Positions 1 to 7,697 of a stretch of 16,724 nucleotides of DNA are shown here, in pieces. The translations under genes were made by a program, and so were the position numbers. The notes under the pieces are model-generated. The model was given only the letters and a program-made list of their open reading frames with translations. It made no database searches and was not told where the DNA came from. The DNA lies in contig JBPOJE010000055.1 in NCBI GenBank assembly GCA_052033935.1, forward strand, positions 1-16,724, read 5' to 3'. Position 1 is the first letter of the stretch, and every line of letters starts with the position of its first letter. This DNA is from JAGVUD01 sp052033935 (GTDB lineage Bacteria; Armatimonadota; UBA5829; DSUL01).

Positions 1-108
1 GCTGTGTATCGAGTCTATTCCTGGTTGAACGACCGTTGGTCGGGCAGCGACATCTGGGAACTGAGGAGAAGGAAGGCGAGGAAACAGCAGCCCGAGCAGG
101 CTGCTTAG
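1..108 (+). CDS. C-terminal end of an unidentified gene (5' end outside the window)
   Basis: Frame 1 is open from the first base to a TAG at 106-108 and encodes 35 residues. The tail begins with an aromatic stretch (VYRVYSWLNDRW) and ends in a very basic, glutamine-rich run, as many real C termini do. The family cannot be recognised from so short a tail. It lies on the same strand as the tRNA and the thiamine pyrophosphokinase gene, about 70 bp before the tRNA promoter. It could also be chance open frame; the composition makes a genuine C terminus moderately likely. Confidence 0.4.
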   Translation, partial: AVYRVYSWLNDRWSGSDIWELRRRKARKQQPEQAA

Positions 109-179
109 CCATTCAGCAGACAAGAGCAGACTCCAATTTACACACTTCAGAAGGAAGTACCCCGGGAGCGCGTAGCGTG

Positions 180-208
180 TTGCCCGTGTCCGGGGTTCGT
201 GCTACAAT
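180..208 (+). promoter_or_regulatory. sigma70-type promoter of the tRNA gene
   Basis: A -35 element TTGCCC (180-185) and a -10 element TACAAT (203-208) are separated by 17 bp. The mature tRNA begins 12 bp after the -10 box, giving a 5' leader of only a few bases, typical for a single tRNA gene. Both hexamers are close to consensus and the spacing is ideal. Confidence 0.7.
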
Positions 209-219
209 CCTTCTCGCGC

Positions 220-294
220 GGGCCCATAGCTCAGCGGCAGAGCGGGCGGCTCATAACCGCTTGGTCCCTGGTTCGAATCCGGGTGGGCCCACCA
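220..294 (+). tRNA. tRNA with CAT anticodon, probably tRNA-Ile2 (lysidine-type) rather than elongator tRNA-Met
   Basis: A complete cloverleaf is visible. The acceptor arm is GGGCCCA/TGGGCCC (220-226 with 284-290), the D arm is GCTC/GAGC, the anticodon stem is GGCGG/CCGCT with loop CTCATAA (250-256), and the T arm has loop TTCGAAT. The discriminator is A, and CCA is encoded in the gene (292-294). The anticodon CAT is at 252-254. Initiator tRNA is excluded because base 1 pairs with 72 and the anticodon stem lacks the three G:C pairs. The C4:G69 and C5:G68 pairs match determinants known for TilS (the enzyme that makes lysidine), and the CGCTTGGTC stretch resembles E. coli ileX. The Ile2 assignment is therefore preferred but inferred; the tRNA itself is certain. 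Confidence 0.96.
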
Positions 295-311
295 CTCCCT
301 TGCGTGCAGAT

Positions 312-986
312 ATGTGCCAGCCCTCCGGCAGAATCCTTCTCGTCGCGAATGGCGCGCCTCCGGGCCGCCGCATCTGGGCGGCGCTCGCGGCAGGAGCGTC
401 CCAGATCTGCTGCGCGGACGGCGGGGCAAACACCTGCCGCCGTTTCGGCGTAATGCCCATGGCCGTCTTCGGCGATTTCGACAGCGTCAGCCCACTCACG
501 CGCGGGGTGCTGTCCGCCACCGAGTGGGTCCCGGCGTCCGATCAGGAGTTCACCGATCTCGACAAGGCGCTCTGCCTTCTCGCTGGGCGGGGTGCCAGCG
601 ATGTCTCCATCGTGGGCGGGCTCGGGCGAAGGGTGGACCACAGCATCAGCAACCTGTCTCTGCTGCTCAAGTATCGCGGCCGCCTCAGCATCACGTTTCA
701 CACCTCCATCGAGGATGTATTCCTTCTGGAAGGTCGCTGGGACTTCGAGGCCAGGCGCGGGCGGCGAATCTCGGTTATCCCGCTGTTCGGGCGTGCGCGG
801 GTCACACTCAGCGGGCTGCAATACCCTCTCGAAAATGAGCCGCTCGAGATGGGTAAGCGCGAGAGCATCAGCAATGCCGCATCGGGCGGTCCCACGTCCA
901 TCGTGGTGAGCGAAGGCCCTGTTCTGGTCTGCATGGGGCGCGCGGCGCGCGACGCCCCGATCTTCGCTCCGGGAGAGCGGGCTTGA
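312..986 (+). CDS. thiN: thiamine pyrophosphokinase
   Basis: The 224-residue product transfers pyrophosphate from ATP to thiamine, giving the cofactor thiamine pyrophosphate in the cytoplasm. Family motifs occur in the expected order: ADGGAN (about 35-40), GDFDS (54-58), TDLDKA (81-86) and GGLGRRVDHSISN (102-114). They form the ATP/metal-binding domain. A C-terminal beta domain contains GLQYPLENEPLEMG and SNAA (168-190), the usual thiamine-binding region. The length is normal for the family. The ATG at 312 is chosen because it begins 17 bp after the tRNA; an in-frame TTG at 300 is an alternative, and no strong ribosome binding site separates them. The stop codon overlaps the start of the next gene, a symporter, which suggests translational coupling. 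Confidence 0.9.
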   Translation: MCQPSGRILLVANGAPPGRRIWAALAAGASQICCADGGANTCRRFGVMPMAVFGDFDSVSPLTRGVLSATEWVPASDQEFTDLDKALCLLAGRGASDVSIVGGLGRRVDHSISNLSLLLKYRGRLSITFHTSIEDVFLLEGRWDFEARRGRRISVIPLFGRARVTLSGLQYPLENEPLEMGKRESISNAASGGPTSIVVSEGPVLVCMGRAARDAPIFAPGERA

Positions 987-2365
987 TTCACCTGTCCCCG
1001 GCTGACCTCACAATCGTGGTCGGCTATCTCGTCTTTACTGTCGCCATCGGAATGGGCGTCTATCACTCGCGTGGGAGCGACACCGAGGATTACCTCGTCG
1101 CGAGCCGTACCGTCACTCTGCCCGCGCTGGTCGCGACACTCGTGGCCACCTGGTACGGCGGAATCCTGGGTGTCGGCGAGTTCTCATACATGTACGGCGT
1201 CGCGAACTGGGTCGTGTTCGGCCTGCCTTACTACGTCTTCGCTCTGATCTTCGCCTTATTTCTTGCGCCCCGGGTCCGCGCCGCGGCGCTCTACACGATC
1301 CCCGACCGGCTGGCCCTGCACTACGGACGTGTCCCCGCAATCCTCGGATCGCTCATGGTCTTCGTTATGGTGAGTCCGGCGCCGTACATCCTCATCCTCG
1401 GAGTGCTGGGGCAGATGGTGACCGGATGGCCTCTGTGGGTGTGCGTCGTGCTCGGAGCCGTTCTGTCCACGTTCTATGTCGCGAACGGCGGCCTGCGCAC
1501 CGACATCCGCGTCAACGTGTTTCAGTTCGCTCTCATGTTCCTGGGGTTCGGGCTCATCGTTCCGATGGCGGTGATGCGCTACGGGGGGCTTTCGTTCCTC
1601 ACCTCGCATCTGCCCACCGGACACTTTCAGCCTTTTGGGGGCAACAACTGGCAGTTCATTCTGGTCTGGTTTCTCATTGCAATGTGGACGCTCGTTGACC
1701 CGGGTTTCCATCAGCGCTGCTATGCGGCGAAGTCCGGCAGGGTGGCCCGCAATGGGATCCTCGTCTCCATCCTGTTCTGGTTCGTGTTCGACTTCTTCAC
1801 GACAACCGCCGGGCTGTACGCGCGCGCTGCTCTGCCCGATCTTGCCGACCCCAAAATGAGCTACCTTGCGTTGGCCGAAGCCATCCTGCCCTCCGGGCTC
1901 AAAGGCATGTTCTTCGTGGGGCTGCTTGCCACCGTCATGAGCACCGTGCTGTCGTACACGTTTCTGGGGGCTGTTACGCTGGGGCGCGATGTCGTGTGGC
2001 GGGCTCGATCGGAAGCCTCCGAAGACGGCGTGAAGAGCTACACGCGATGGGGACTCGCCGCCACGGGAGTCCTCGCCGTTGCCCTCGCCCTCCTGATACC
2101 GAGCGTGGTCAGCCTCTGGTACTCCATCGGCACCGCGTGCGTCCCGGGGCTGCTCGTGCCCGTGCTCGACAGTTACTTCTCGAAGGAGCGCATGCCGCAC
2201 GCATGGTGTCTGCTCGCCATGGCGGCCGGCTCAGGCGCATCCATCCTCTGGCTGATCGCCGGCGCTCTGCGCCCGGGCGGCTACTGGCTCGGCCTCGAAC
2301 CCATGCTGCCCGGGCTGGCGCTGTCCACTCTCGTGCTGGCCGCCTGGCGCGTCCTCAGCGGCTAA
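983..2365 (+). CDS. sodium:solute symporter (SSF/SLC5 family), candidate thiamine or precursor transporter
   Basis: The 460-residue integral membrane protein has about 12-13 hydrophobic segments and the SSF look: an N-terminal helix (DLTIVVGYLVFTVAIGMGVY), a YLVASR segment typical of the first loop and a WYGGILGVGEFSY second helix. The start is TTG at 983 and overlaps the TGA of the kinase gene (TTGA). A GGGAG at 971-975 lies 7 bp upstream and supports this start. The substrate cannot be read from sequence. Fusion-like coupling to thiamine pyrophosphokinase suggests thiamine or its pyrimidine moiety; SSF proteins assigned to that role by context (ThiV) are known. Other SSF substrates remain possible. 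It converges on the MFS gene, and the two stop codons overlap. Confidence 0.85.
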   Translation: MIHLSPADLTIVVGYLVFTVAIGMGVYHSRGSDTEDYLVASRTVTLPALVATLVATWYGGILGVGEFSYMYGVANWVVFGLPYYVFALIFALFLAPRVRAAALYTIPDRLALHYGRVPAILGSLMVFVMVSPAPYILILGVLGQMVTGWPLWVCVVLGAVLSTFYVANGGLRTDIRVNVFQFALMFLGFGLIVPMAVMRYGGLSFLTSHLPTGHFQPFGGNNWQFILVWFLIAMWTLVDPGFHQRCYAAKSGRVARNGILVSILFWFVFDFFTTTAGLYARAALPDLADPKMSYLALAEAILPSGLKGMFFVGLLATVMSTVLSYTFLGAVTLGRDVVWRARSEASEDGVKSYTRWGLAATGVLAVALALLIPSVVSLWYSIGTACVPGLLVPVLDSYFSKERMPHAWCLLAMAAGSGASILWLIAGALRPGGYWLGLEPMLPGLALSTLVLAAWRVLSG

Positions 2366-2381
2366 GACTCAGCGGCTGAGG
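2353..2381. repeat. inverted and direct repeat at the convergent gene ends
   Basis: CCTCAGC (2353-2359) and GCTGAGG (2375-2381) can pair around a 15-base loop. The same place holds a direct repeat of CTCAGCGGCT. It spans the overlapping stop codons of the symporter and the MFS gene, so it may act as a bidirectional transcription stop, but no T tract follows on either strand. Confidence 0.25.
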
Positions 2382-3681
2382 CGTCTTCAATCTGGTCCGC
2401 GGGCGCCTCCTCATCCGGCGTGCTGTCGTACATCGGGATGAAGAACAGCACAAGCGTTGCCGGAATGGTGCAGAGAGTGCACGCCACGAAGAACCGTGCG
2501 TACCCCAGCCATTCCTGGAGATATCCGCTGGCGATCCCCGCGCCCATCGCGCCGAGCGCCATGATGCCGGTCGAGATCGCGTAGTGCGACGTCTTGTACT
2601 TCGTCGTCTGCGACACCAGCATCAGATAAACCATGTAGGCTGCAAGGCCGAACCCGTAGCCGAAGTTGTCAACCGCGACCACACCGTAGATTGCCGCAAG
2701 GTGCGGCCGCGTGTAGGCGGCCCATACGTACAGCAGAATCGGGGTGTGCATGCAGATTACGAGTGGCCAGAGTGTCTTCTTGAAGCCGTACTTCGCGACC
2801 AGAATGCCGCCCAGCAGTCCTCCGACCGTGAGGGCGATCATTCCCACCGTGCCGTTGATAACACCGACCTGAACGGTCGAGACGCCGAGGCCGCCCTTGC
2901 TCGGGAGATCAATCAGGAACAGCGGCGCGATCTTCATCACCATCGCCTCGCCCACCCGGAACAGCAGGATGAACAGAAGCACCCAGATGATCTTCGGCTG
3001 CTTGAAGTAGGTGACCGCCGCTTCGACGAACGGAACCCCCTTGCCCTCTTCACGCACGCCGCCCTGAACGTCCTCGGCTGGCCTCGGAAGCGCCCAGAGG
3101 CCGTACAGGTAGCAGATGCCATACGTTGCGGCCCCGACAAGAAACGCAATCGTCCAGTTGTGCGCCGCCGGGTGACCGCGCTCCTCCAGAATGCCGGCGA
3201 TAACGACAATTACGCCATTCGTAAAAAGCATTGCGCCGCGAAACGCCGCCGAGCGAATCCCAACAAAGAACGCCTGCTGGGCCTTGTCCAGCGCCAGCAG
3301 ATAGAACCCGTCACAAGCAATATCGTGCGTGGCCGACAGGAACCCCATTGTGAAAAAGACTGTGAGTGTGAACGTGAAGAACACGGGCAGATGAAGCCCG
3401 AACGCGACCAACAGCATGCCAAGGAATAGCAATCCCTGCGTCCAGACTATCCAGTTGCGCTTTGTCGAATTGGCGTCCACTATGGGGCCCCAGAACATCT
3501 TCAGCACCCAGGGCCAGGTCACAAGGCTGGTCCATAAAGTGATATCGGCCACACCGACCCCCATCTTGCGATAGGCGAGCATCGAGACGCCGGTGACGAT
3601 CATATAGGGGAGCCCCTGCATGAAATACAGGGTGGGAACAAACAGCCAAGGGCTGCGCTGAGAGCGTGAGGTTGGGTTCAT
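2362..3681 (-). CDS. AmpG-like major facilitator superfamily transporter
   Basis: The 439-residue inner-membrane transporter has 12 likely membrane helices. The opening PWLFVPTLYFMQGLPY and the helix with SATHDIACDGF resemble the AmpG/SLC33 branch of the MFS, which imports muropeptides or related anhydro-sugars; the true substrate is unknown. The start at 3681 (MNPTSRS) puts a short polar tail before the first helix as in relatives. A second in-frame ATG at 3726 with GGTGA seven bases upstream would add 15 residues and is a real alternative. The open frame reaching 3909 overlaps the upstream gene and is not believed. It is the last gene of a minus-strand unit containing glycan-related genes, which fits a role in envelope sugar or peptidoglycan turnover. 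The C-terminal tail is acidic. Confidence 0.82.
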   Translation of the reverse strand: MNPTSRSQRSPWLFVPTLYFMQGLPYMIVTGVSMLAYRKMGVGVADITLWTSLVTWPWVLKMFWGPIVDANSTKRNWIVWTQGLLFLGMLLVAFGLHLPVFFTFTLTVFFTMGFLSATHDIACDGFYLLALDKAQQAFFVGIRSAAFRGAMLFTNGVIVVIAGILEERGHPAAHNWTIAFLVGAATYGICYLYGLWALPRPAEDVQGGVREEGKGVPFVEAAVTYFKQPKIIWVLLFILLFRVGEAMVMKIAPLFLIDLPSKGGLGVSTVQVGVINGTVGMIALTVGGLLGGILVAKYGFKKTLWPLVICMHTPILLYVWAAYTRPHLAAIYGVVAVDNFGYGFGLAAYMVYLMLVSQTTKYKTSHYAISTGIMALGAMGAGIASGYLQEWLGYARFFVACTLCTIPATLVLFFIPMYDSTPDEEAPADQIEDASAAES

Positions 3682-3749
3682 AGATTTGTTTTCTCCGGCA
3701 GGATGACGGTCCTGCGTGACTGCCATCGTTTCTTCACCATCGCAACTGA

Positions 3750-4484
3750 TTACTCCTGCGTGTCCGGGACAGGGGTTTGGGCACGCTCGTAAACATACTC
3801 GCGGCCCGGGCGCGGAGCAAGTGTCAGCGCACCCATCTTCCGCAGGCTGTAGGCCGCCTTCTGGCCGAGCTTGCGCGAGACGCCTGCCGCTGTAGCAATG
3901 TCCCTGCATGTGAACCGCCGCGGCAGGTTTCCCGGCAGAAGCCGCGCGAAATCGTCCGGCGTCTCGAACAGCCTGCTGTCCACCACCTCCAGAAGCCTGC
4001 GGTCCAGAATGCTCGTTCCCTTGCGCCGCCAGCTTCCTTTGCCGTCCTGGCAGCGAATCTCCTCTTCGCGCGTCAGAAGTACTTCCAGCGCGAAGCCAGG
4101 GTGACAGACCCCCTGCGATATCGAGACAAGCTCGCTGAAAACATCAAACCAGCCCCCGTGTTTGGGCGACCGGCGCCGCCGTATCAGCTCGCCATCAACC
4201 GAGATGTGAACAATCCAGCGCTCGACGGCGATCGGATACACCACCCGCAGCCTGTAGCCTTCCCGCAGCGCCCGTAGCTTCGCCTTCATCGCGCCCAGGT
4301 TCCGCGTCTGAATCTCGATAATCAGTCCGTCCCGCAGAATGTCCGCGACAAAGCCCGCCACGGTTGCTTCGGCAACATCGCCAGGCCGCAGATACCACTG
4401 CCGGATTCCCGCGTGCAGAGAGCGTTCGTTGTATGTTCCGATAGCCGGAGCAGCATCCGTTCGAGTGAACTTGGGTGCGCCCAC
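3750..4484 (-). CDS. DUF8091-like protein: PD-(D/E)XK nuclease-like domain plus C-terminal winged helix
   Basis: The 244-residue soluble protein has an N-terminal region with FVADILRDGLIIEIQT (about 45-60). D48 and E57-x-Q59 fit a PD-(D/E)XK fold in which Q replaces the usual lysine. A central block (VYPIAVERWIV, then RRRRSPKHG) and a conserved LLTREEEIR (137-144) follow. The end (about 188-232) looks like a winged helix, with FTCRDIATAAGVSRKLGQKA as recognition region. This layout recalls the widespread family DUF8091; its function is unknown and catalysis is not proven. The start is a GTG placed directly after the TGA of the glycosyltransferase (TGAGTG), so the genes are coupled. Why a nuclease-like protein sits in an envelope operon is unclear. 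Confidence 0.75.
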   Translation of the reverse strand: MGAPKFTRTDAAPAIGTYNERSLHAGIRQWYLRPGDVAEATVAGFVADILRDGLIIEIQTRNLGAMKAKLRALREGYRLRVVYPIAVERWIVHISVDGELIRRRRSPKHGGWFDVFSELVSISQGVCHPGFALEVLLTREEEIRCQDGKGSWRRKGTSILDRRLLEVVDSRLFETPDDFARLLPGNLPRRFTCRDIATAAGVSRKLGQKAAYSLRKMGALTLAPRPGREYVYERAQTPVPDTQE

Positions 4485-5594
4485 TCAGCCGCCCTTGACG
4501 ACCTGCCCGAAAAGCTCCTCGTACCGGTCCGTGATCACGTCCCACGAGTACTCTGTCCGCACCCGCTCACGCGCCTTGCCGCGCAGCGCTTCCACCTCTT
4601 CGGGGTGGTCGAGCGTCCACTGCAGCGCCTCGGCAAGCGACTCCGCGCCGTCGCGCCCTTTGTAGCTTATCCCCGCGTCGCCGATTGTCTCGATGTTCGT
4701 CGGGATATCGTTCACAATCACGCAGTTACCGAACGCCATCGCCTCAACGAGCGCCGGGTGGGTGCCGCCCACCTCACTCGTGAGACAGTGAACATACGCA
4801 TGGCTGCCAAGCTCCCGGTAGCCGTCGCCGAACACGTATCCCGTGAAGATCACGTTCGGATTGTCCGTCGCTTTCAGCGAGGCGATGTAGTCCTCGGCGT
4901 AAGGCGCATCGCCCACAACCACGCACTTCTTGTCCGTCTTCAGCTTCTCGAACGCCCGCACCAGATGGTCCGCGCAGTTCTCCGGAACCAGACGGCCCAC
5001 GAACAAGAAGTATTCCCGGTCCTTCAGCCCGAACCGTTCGAGTGTGCCGTTGCCCGGGCGCGCGGAGGGAATGTCAGCGCCGTAGGCAATGAATGTGGTG
5101 TCCGCGTTGTAGTTGCGCCTGTAGTAGTCCTGAACCGCCCGCGAGTCGGCGATCACGACCTTGGCCAGCTCCACCGCGATCTTTTCCGATTTCTTCAGAA
5201 ACCAGCTCGCGAAGCGCCCCCACTTCTGCCGCTCCCAGTCCGGGCCGTCCACATTGATAATCGCCGGAATGCCGTAGATCTTCGGAATGAGCAGCGTCAG
5301 GGCGTTCCCCTGCCCGCAGACATAGATAACGTCTGGCCTCTCTCGAATGGCCGCGTGAAACATCGAGAGCAGGCTGTGCACTATCGTGTCCAGGTACTTG
5401 TTCGCCACCGTCCAGAGCTTCACAAGACGCATCTCGCGATACTCCCGGCCCTCATACTTGATGTGATGCGACCGGCAGTACACCACCACATCGTGGCCTC
5501 TTTCGGCCAGCCGGGCACCGAGTTGCTCCACAAACGTCTCGAATCCGCTGTAGCTGGCCGGCACGCCTCTCGTGCCCACAAAGGCGATCTTCAT
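4485..5594 (-). CDS. family 4 glycosyltransferase with DUF1972 N terminus (rhamnosyltransferase-like)
   Basis: The 369-residue GT-B enzyme is predicted to transfer a sugar from a nucleotide donor during envelope polysaccharide assembly at the inner face of the membrane. The N terminus MKIAFVGTRGVPASYSGFET with a following VEQLG is the DUF1972 signature found in rhamnosyltransferases of the Cps2T type. The C-terminal half has FLFVGRLVPEN (about 200-210) and the acceptor/donor loop GGTHPALVEAMAFG, whose glutamate is the usual nucleotide-sugar contact. The start at 5594 is chosen over the longer open frame because the family begins precisely with MKIAFVGTRG. It starts 5 bp after the stop of the UbiA-family gene and runs straight into the DUF8091-like gene. 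The exact sugar is not known. Confidence 0.88.
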   Translation of the reverse strand: MKIAFVGTRGVPASYSGFETFVEQLGARLAERGHDVVVYCRSHHIKYEGREYREMRLVKLWTVANKYLDTIVHSLLSMFHAAIRERPDVIYVCGQGNALTLLIPKIYGIPAIINVDGPDWERQKWGRFASWFLKKSEKIAVELAKVVIADSRAVQDYYRRNYNADTTFIAYGADIPSARPGNGTLERFGLKDREYFLFVGRLVPENCADHLVRAFEKLKTDKKCVVVGDAPYAEDYIASLKATDNPNVIFTGYVFGDGYRELGSHAYVHCLTSEVGGTHPALVEAMAFGNCVIVNDIPTNIETIGDAGISYKGRDGAESLAEALQWTLDHPEEVEALRGKARERVRTEYSWDVITDRYEELFGQVVKGG

Positions 5595-5599
5595 CCGTG

Positions 5600-6550
5600 T
5601 CAGTATCTCCACATAATCAGCGCCGACAGCGCCGCCCATATCAAAAGGTTTACGAGCAGGGGGTGGTCTTCCACGATCATCTGCTCCGGGGTCTCGCCCT
5701 GGTCCTTGCGGTACACCAGATACAGATAGCGGAAGATGCCGTACAGCACAAACGGAATCGTGAGCATCAGGCCACTGTGCTGCATCGCCGTCTCTGACTG
5801 AGCCGTGTAGAGCATGTAGCAGACGAGCGTGGCGGCCGTCACGACGCTGATCATCTGGTCTATGAAGCCGATGCTGTAGTGTTCCAGAGACCGCCGCTGC
5901 TTGTAGTTGTTATCGCCAATCGTTGCAAGCTCGGCGCGCCGCTTGCTGAGCGCCAGAAAAAGTGCGGCGAATGTCGTGCATATGATCAGCCACGAGGAGA
6001 TCTTGACGTCAATCGCCACCGCGCCCGCGAACGCCCGCAGCACGAATCCCGCCGCAATCGCGAACACGTCCAGAATCACCTCGTGCTTCAGCACAAACGT
6101 GTACGCGAGCATCAGCAGCCAGTACCCCGCCGCGATCAGCCCGAACTTCCATCCGATGAAAACGGCCGCGGCGATTCCCCCCGCGGACAGCGCCACGAAT
6201 GCCGCCAGTGCCGCGTCAACTGGCAGAGCGCCGCTGGCAATGGGGCGGAATCGCTTGCGCGGATGCAGGCGGTCGCGTTCCCTGTCCGCGACGTCGTTGA
6301 TCAAATAGATCGCCGAAGACAGCGCGCAGAAGCAGGCGAACGCGGCCAGCGTCACACCCACCGCCTCGATATTGCGCAACTCGCCCGCGAAGATCAGGCC
6401 GGCGAACACGAACAGGTTCTTGGACCACTGCTTGGGGCGCAGCGCTCGCACCAGCGCCTTCGGCCTGCTCGGCGGCCTGCGGGCGGCCCCGTGCGCCTCC
6501 GCGTGCTCCGTGCCGCTGGTGATGGGGGGATCTGTTTCGGATGCGCTCAT
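5600..6550 (-). CDS. UbiA-family prenyltransferase, decaprenyl-phosphate phosphoribosyltransferase-like
   Basis: The 316-residue polytopic membrane enzyme carries the UbiA aspartate motif NDVADRERD (85-93) and a second active-site region with LDVFAIAAGFVLRAFAG (160-176). The segment PKQWSKNLFVFAGLIF (39-54) is characteristic of the branch that includes mycobacterial DPPR synthase (Rv3806c), which moves phosphoribose from PRPP to polyprenyl phosphate. In other phyla this branch is common but rarely tested. The first 30 residues are a polar cytoplasmic tail. It is the first gene of the minus-strand unit 6550-2362. Beside a family 4 glycosyltransferase, the likely job is to make a lipid-linked pentose for an envelope glycan; this is inference. 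Confidence 0.85.
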   Translation of the reverse strand: MSASETDPPITSGTEHAEAHGAARRPPSRPKALVRALRPKQWSKNLFVFAGLIFAGELRNIEAVGVTLAAFACFCALSSAIYLINDVADRERDRLHPRKRFRPIASGALPVDAALAAFVALSAGGIAAAVFIGWKFGLIAAGYWLLMLAYTFVLKHEVILDVFAIAAGFVLRAFAGAVAIDVKISSWLIICTTFAALFLALSKRRAELATIGDNNYKQRRSLEHYSIGFIDQMISVVTAATLVCYMLYTAQSETAMQHSGLMLTIPFVLYGIFRYLYLVYRKDQGETPEQMIVEDHPLLVNLLIWAALSALIMWRY

Positions 6551-6560
6551 TCCGGGGCAG

Positions 6561-6569
6561 ATGATACCA
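6561..6569 (-). promoter_or_regulatory. possible extended -10 promoter of the UbiA-led operon
   Basis: On the minus strand TGGTATCAT (6569 down to 6561) matches an extended -10 element (TGN plus TATCAT). No -35 hexamer is evident at the usual distance. Transcription would begin around 6554, only about 4 bases before the ATG at 6550, and no Shine-Dalgarno sequence is present, so the mRNA may be leaderless. Confidence 0.3.
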
Positions 6570-6624
6570 CATCGCGCCTGCCCGATACCAGAATGCCGGT
6601 TCCAGCAGGAACCCCGTACAGCAA

Positions 6625-6653
6625 ACGCGCCGCCCTGGTCAGGCGGCGCGTTA
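6625..6653 (-). terminator. strong hairpin after the response regulator gene
   Basis: AACGCGCCGCC (6625-6635) and GGCGGCGCGTT (6643-6653) form a perfect 11-bp inverted repeat with a 7-base loop, 37 bp past the stop of the receiver-PilZ gene. Only a short T run follows on the minus strand, so termination is likely but the U tract is poor. It also insulates the operon starting at 6550. Confidence 0.55.
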
Positions 6654-6689
6654 CAAAGAAAGCCGGCTCCGGCAGCCGTCCGGGTGCGT

Positions 6690-7697
6690 CTATCCGGAGA
6701 GCGCGAGGTGCTGCAAAATCGCCCTGCGCAGATTCGGATCGGGCTCCGTGAACTTCAGCGCGATCTTCCACCGATCACGTCCACCGGTGTGGACAGGCTC
6801 ACAGCGAAGAACTTCGCCGGCGCAGCGCACGCTGTCCAGATGAAGCACCGCGCCCGACTCGATCTTGAGCGTCTTGCCCGGAGCAACCTGCGCCGGAATG
6901 ACGATGCTCATCCCTTCGAGTCCGATGTCCTCGGTATAGCCCTTGCGCTGGCTGCGCGCGCCCGGTTCCCGGCAGGTAATCGGGGCCTTAAGCCCGAGGC
7001 GCGGGCTCTTGCGGCGCTGGATACGGTACATAAGCTGCGGCAGAGACAGCGCCACAGACCCGTCCCCACCGTTTCCGAGAACGGCCGTCGTGAACCTGTA
7101 GAGAGCGTCGGGAGCGGGAATGTGCACCTGCACGTCCCCCTGCGCGGGAATCAGGCCGGCCTGAGATGCGTCAACAAGCCCGAGCGAGAGCCTGGCGTCG
7201 GTGCGTGCTTCCAGCCTTGCTTGCACCGTCGCGCCGGTCTGTTCCGGAGTCTCGATGGTGAGAATCTGGTTCTTGCGGAAGATGCCCGATCCGTCCATGA
7301 CCGTCGTCTCTGAAGCGATCGAGCGGCCTTCGCTGGACGTGTTCTGGACCAGCATCACCAAGCGGTCGAGATCGAACGGCTTGCTCACGAACGCCGCGGC
7401 GCCCTGTGAGCGGGCGCGGGTGACGGCGTCGGTGTTCTCGCAGGCGGTCATGATGATGACCGGAAGCTCCGCGTTGATCTTTCTGATCTTCTCGAGCGCC
7501 TCCAGCCCGTCGAGCTTGGGCAGGATGAGGTCGAGCAACACGAGGTCGAACTGCCGCTCCTGAACCTTCTCCACGGCCTGAAGTCCATCATGGACAGTCA
7601 CGACCTGGTAACCGCTCTTGGTGAGTTTGGCGTCAAGGATACGACAGAGGTTGACCTCGTCATCTACAACAAGAATATTTCCGCGTGACAGTATCAC
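6690..7697 (-). CDS. response regulator: receiver domain fused to a YcgR-like PilZ module
   Basis: The 335-residue cytoplasmic protein begins with a CheY-type receiver (about 6-120): acidic pair D12/D13 in VVDDE, phosphoacceptor D56 in LLDLILP, T84 and K106. A linker leads to a beta-rich PilZN-like domain (about 140-225) and a PilZ domain with QRRKSPR (227-233), the c-di-GMP-binding arginine motif. The second PilZ motif reads DIGLEG (257-262), with glycine where serine is usual, so ligand binding should be tested. It would combine phosphorelay input with c-di-GMP sensing; no histidine kinase is adjacent. The GTG at 7697 is chosen because AAGGAGG lies about 11 bases upstream and the receiver fold starts directly after it. 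The further 71 open codons up to 7910 look non-coding. Confidence 0.85.
   Translation of the reverse strand: MILSRGNILVVDDEVNLCRILDAKLTKSGYQVVTVHDGLQAVEKVQERQFDLVLLDLILPKLDGLEALEKIRKINAELPVIIMTACENTDAVTRARSQGAAAFVSKPFDLDRLVMLVQNTSSEGRSIASETTVMDGSGIFRKNQILTIETPEQTGATVQARLEARTDARLSLGLVDASQAGLIPAQGDVQVHIPAPDALYRFTTAVLGNGGDGSVALSLPQLMYRIQRRKSPRLGLKAPITCREPGARSQRKGYTEDIGLEGMSIVIPAQVAPGKTLKIESGAVLHLDSVRCAGEVLRCEPVHTGGRDRWKIALKFTEPDPNLRRAILQHLALSG

Noticed and set aside
36..311. Long N-terminal extension of thiamine pyrophosphokinase
   Set aside because: It would run through the tRNA gene; family motifs start after the ATG at 312.
295..311. TPP riboswitch in front of the thiamine kinase gene
   Set aside because: Only 17 bp separate tRNA and start codon, and no THI-box sequence is present.
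231..821. Minus-strand open frames opposite the tRNA and kinase
   Set aside because: They are antisense shadows in GC-rich DNA with no family pattern.
1256..2200. Long minus-strand frame opposite the symporter
   Set aside because: The plus-strand protein is a clear SSF member; the antisense translation is charged low-complexity sequence.
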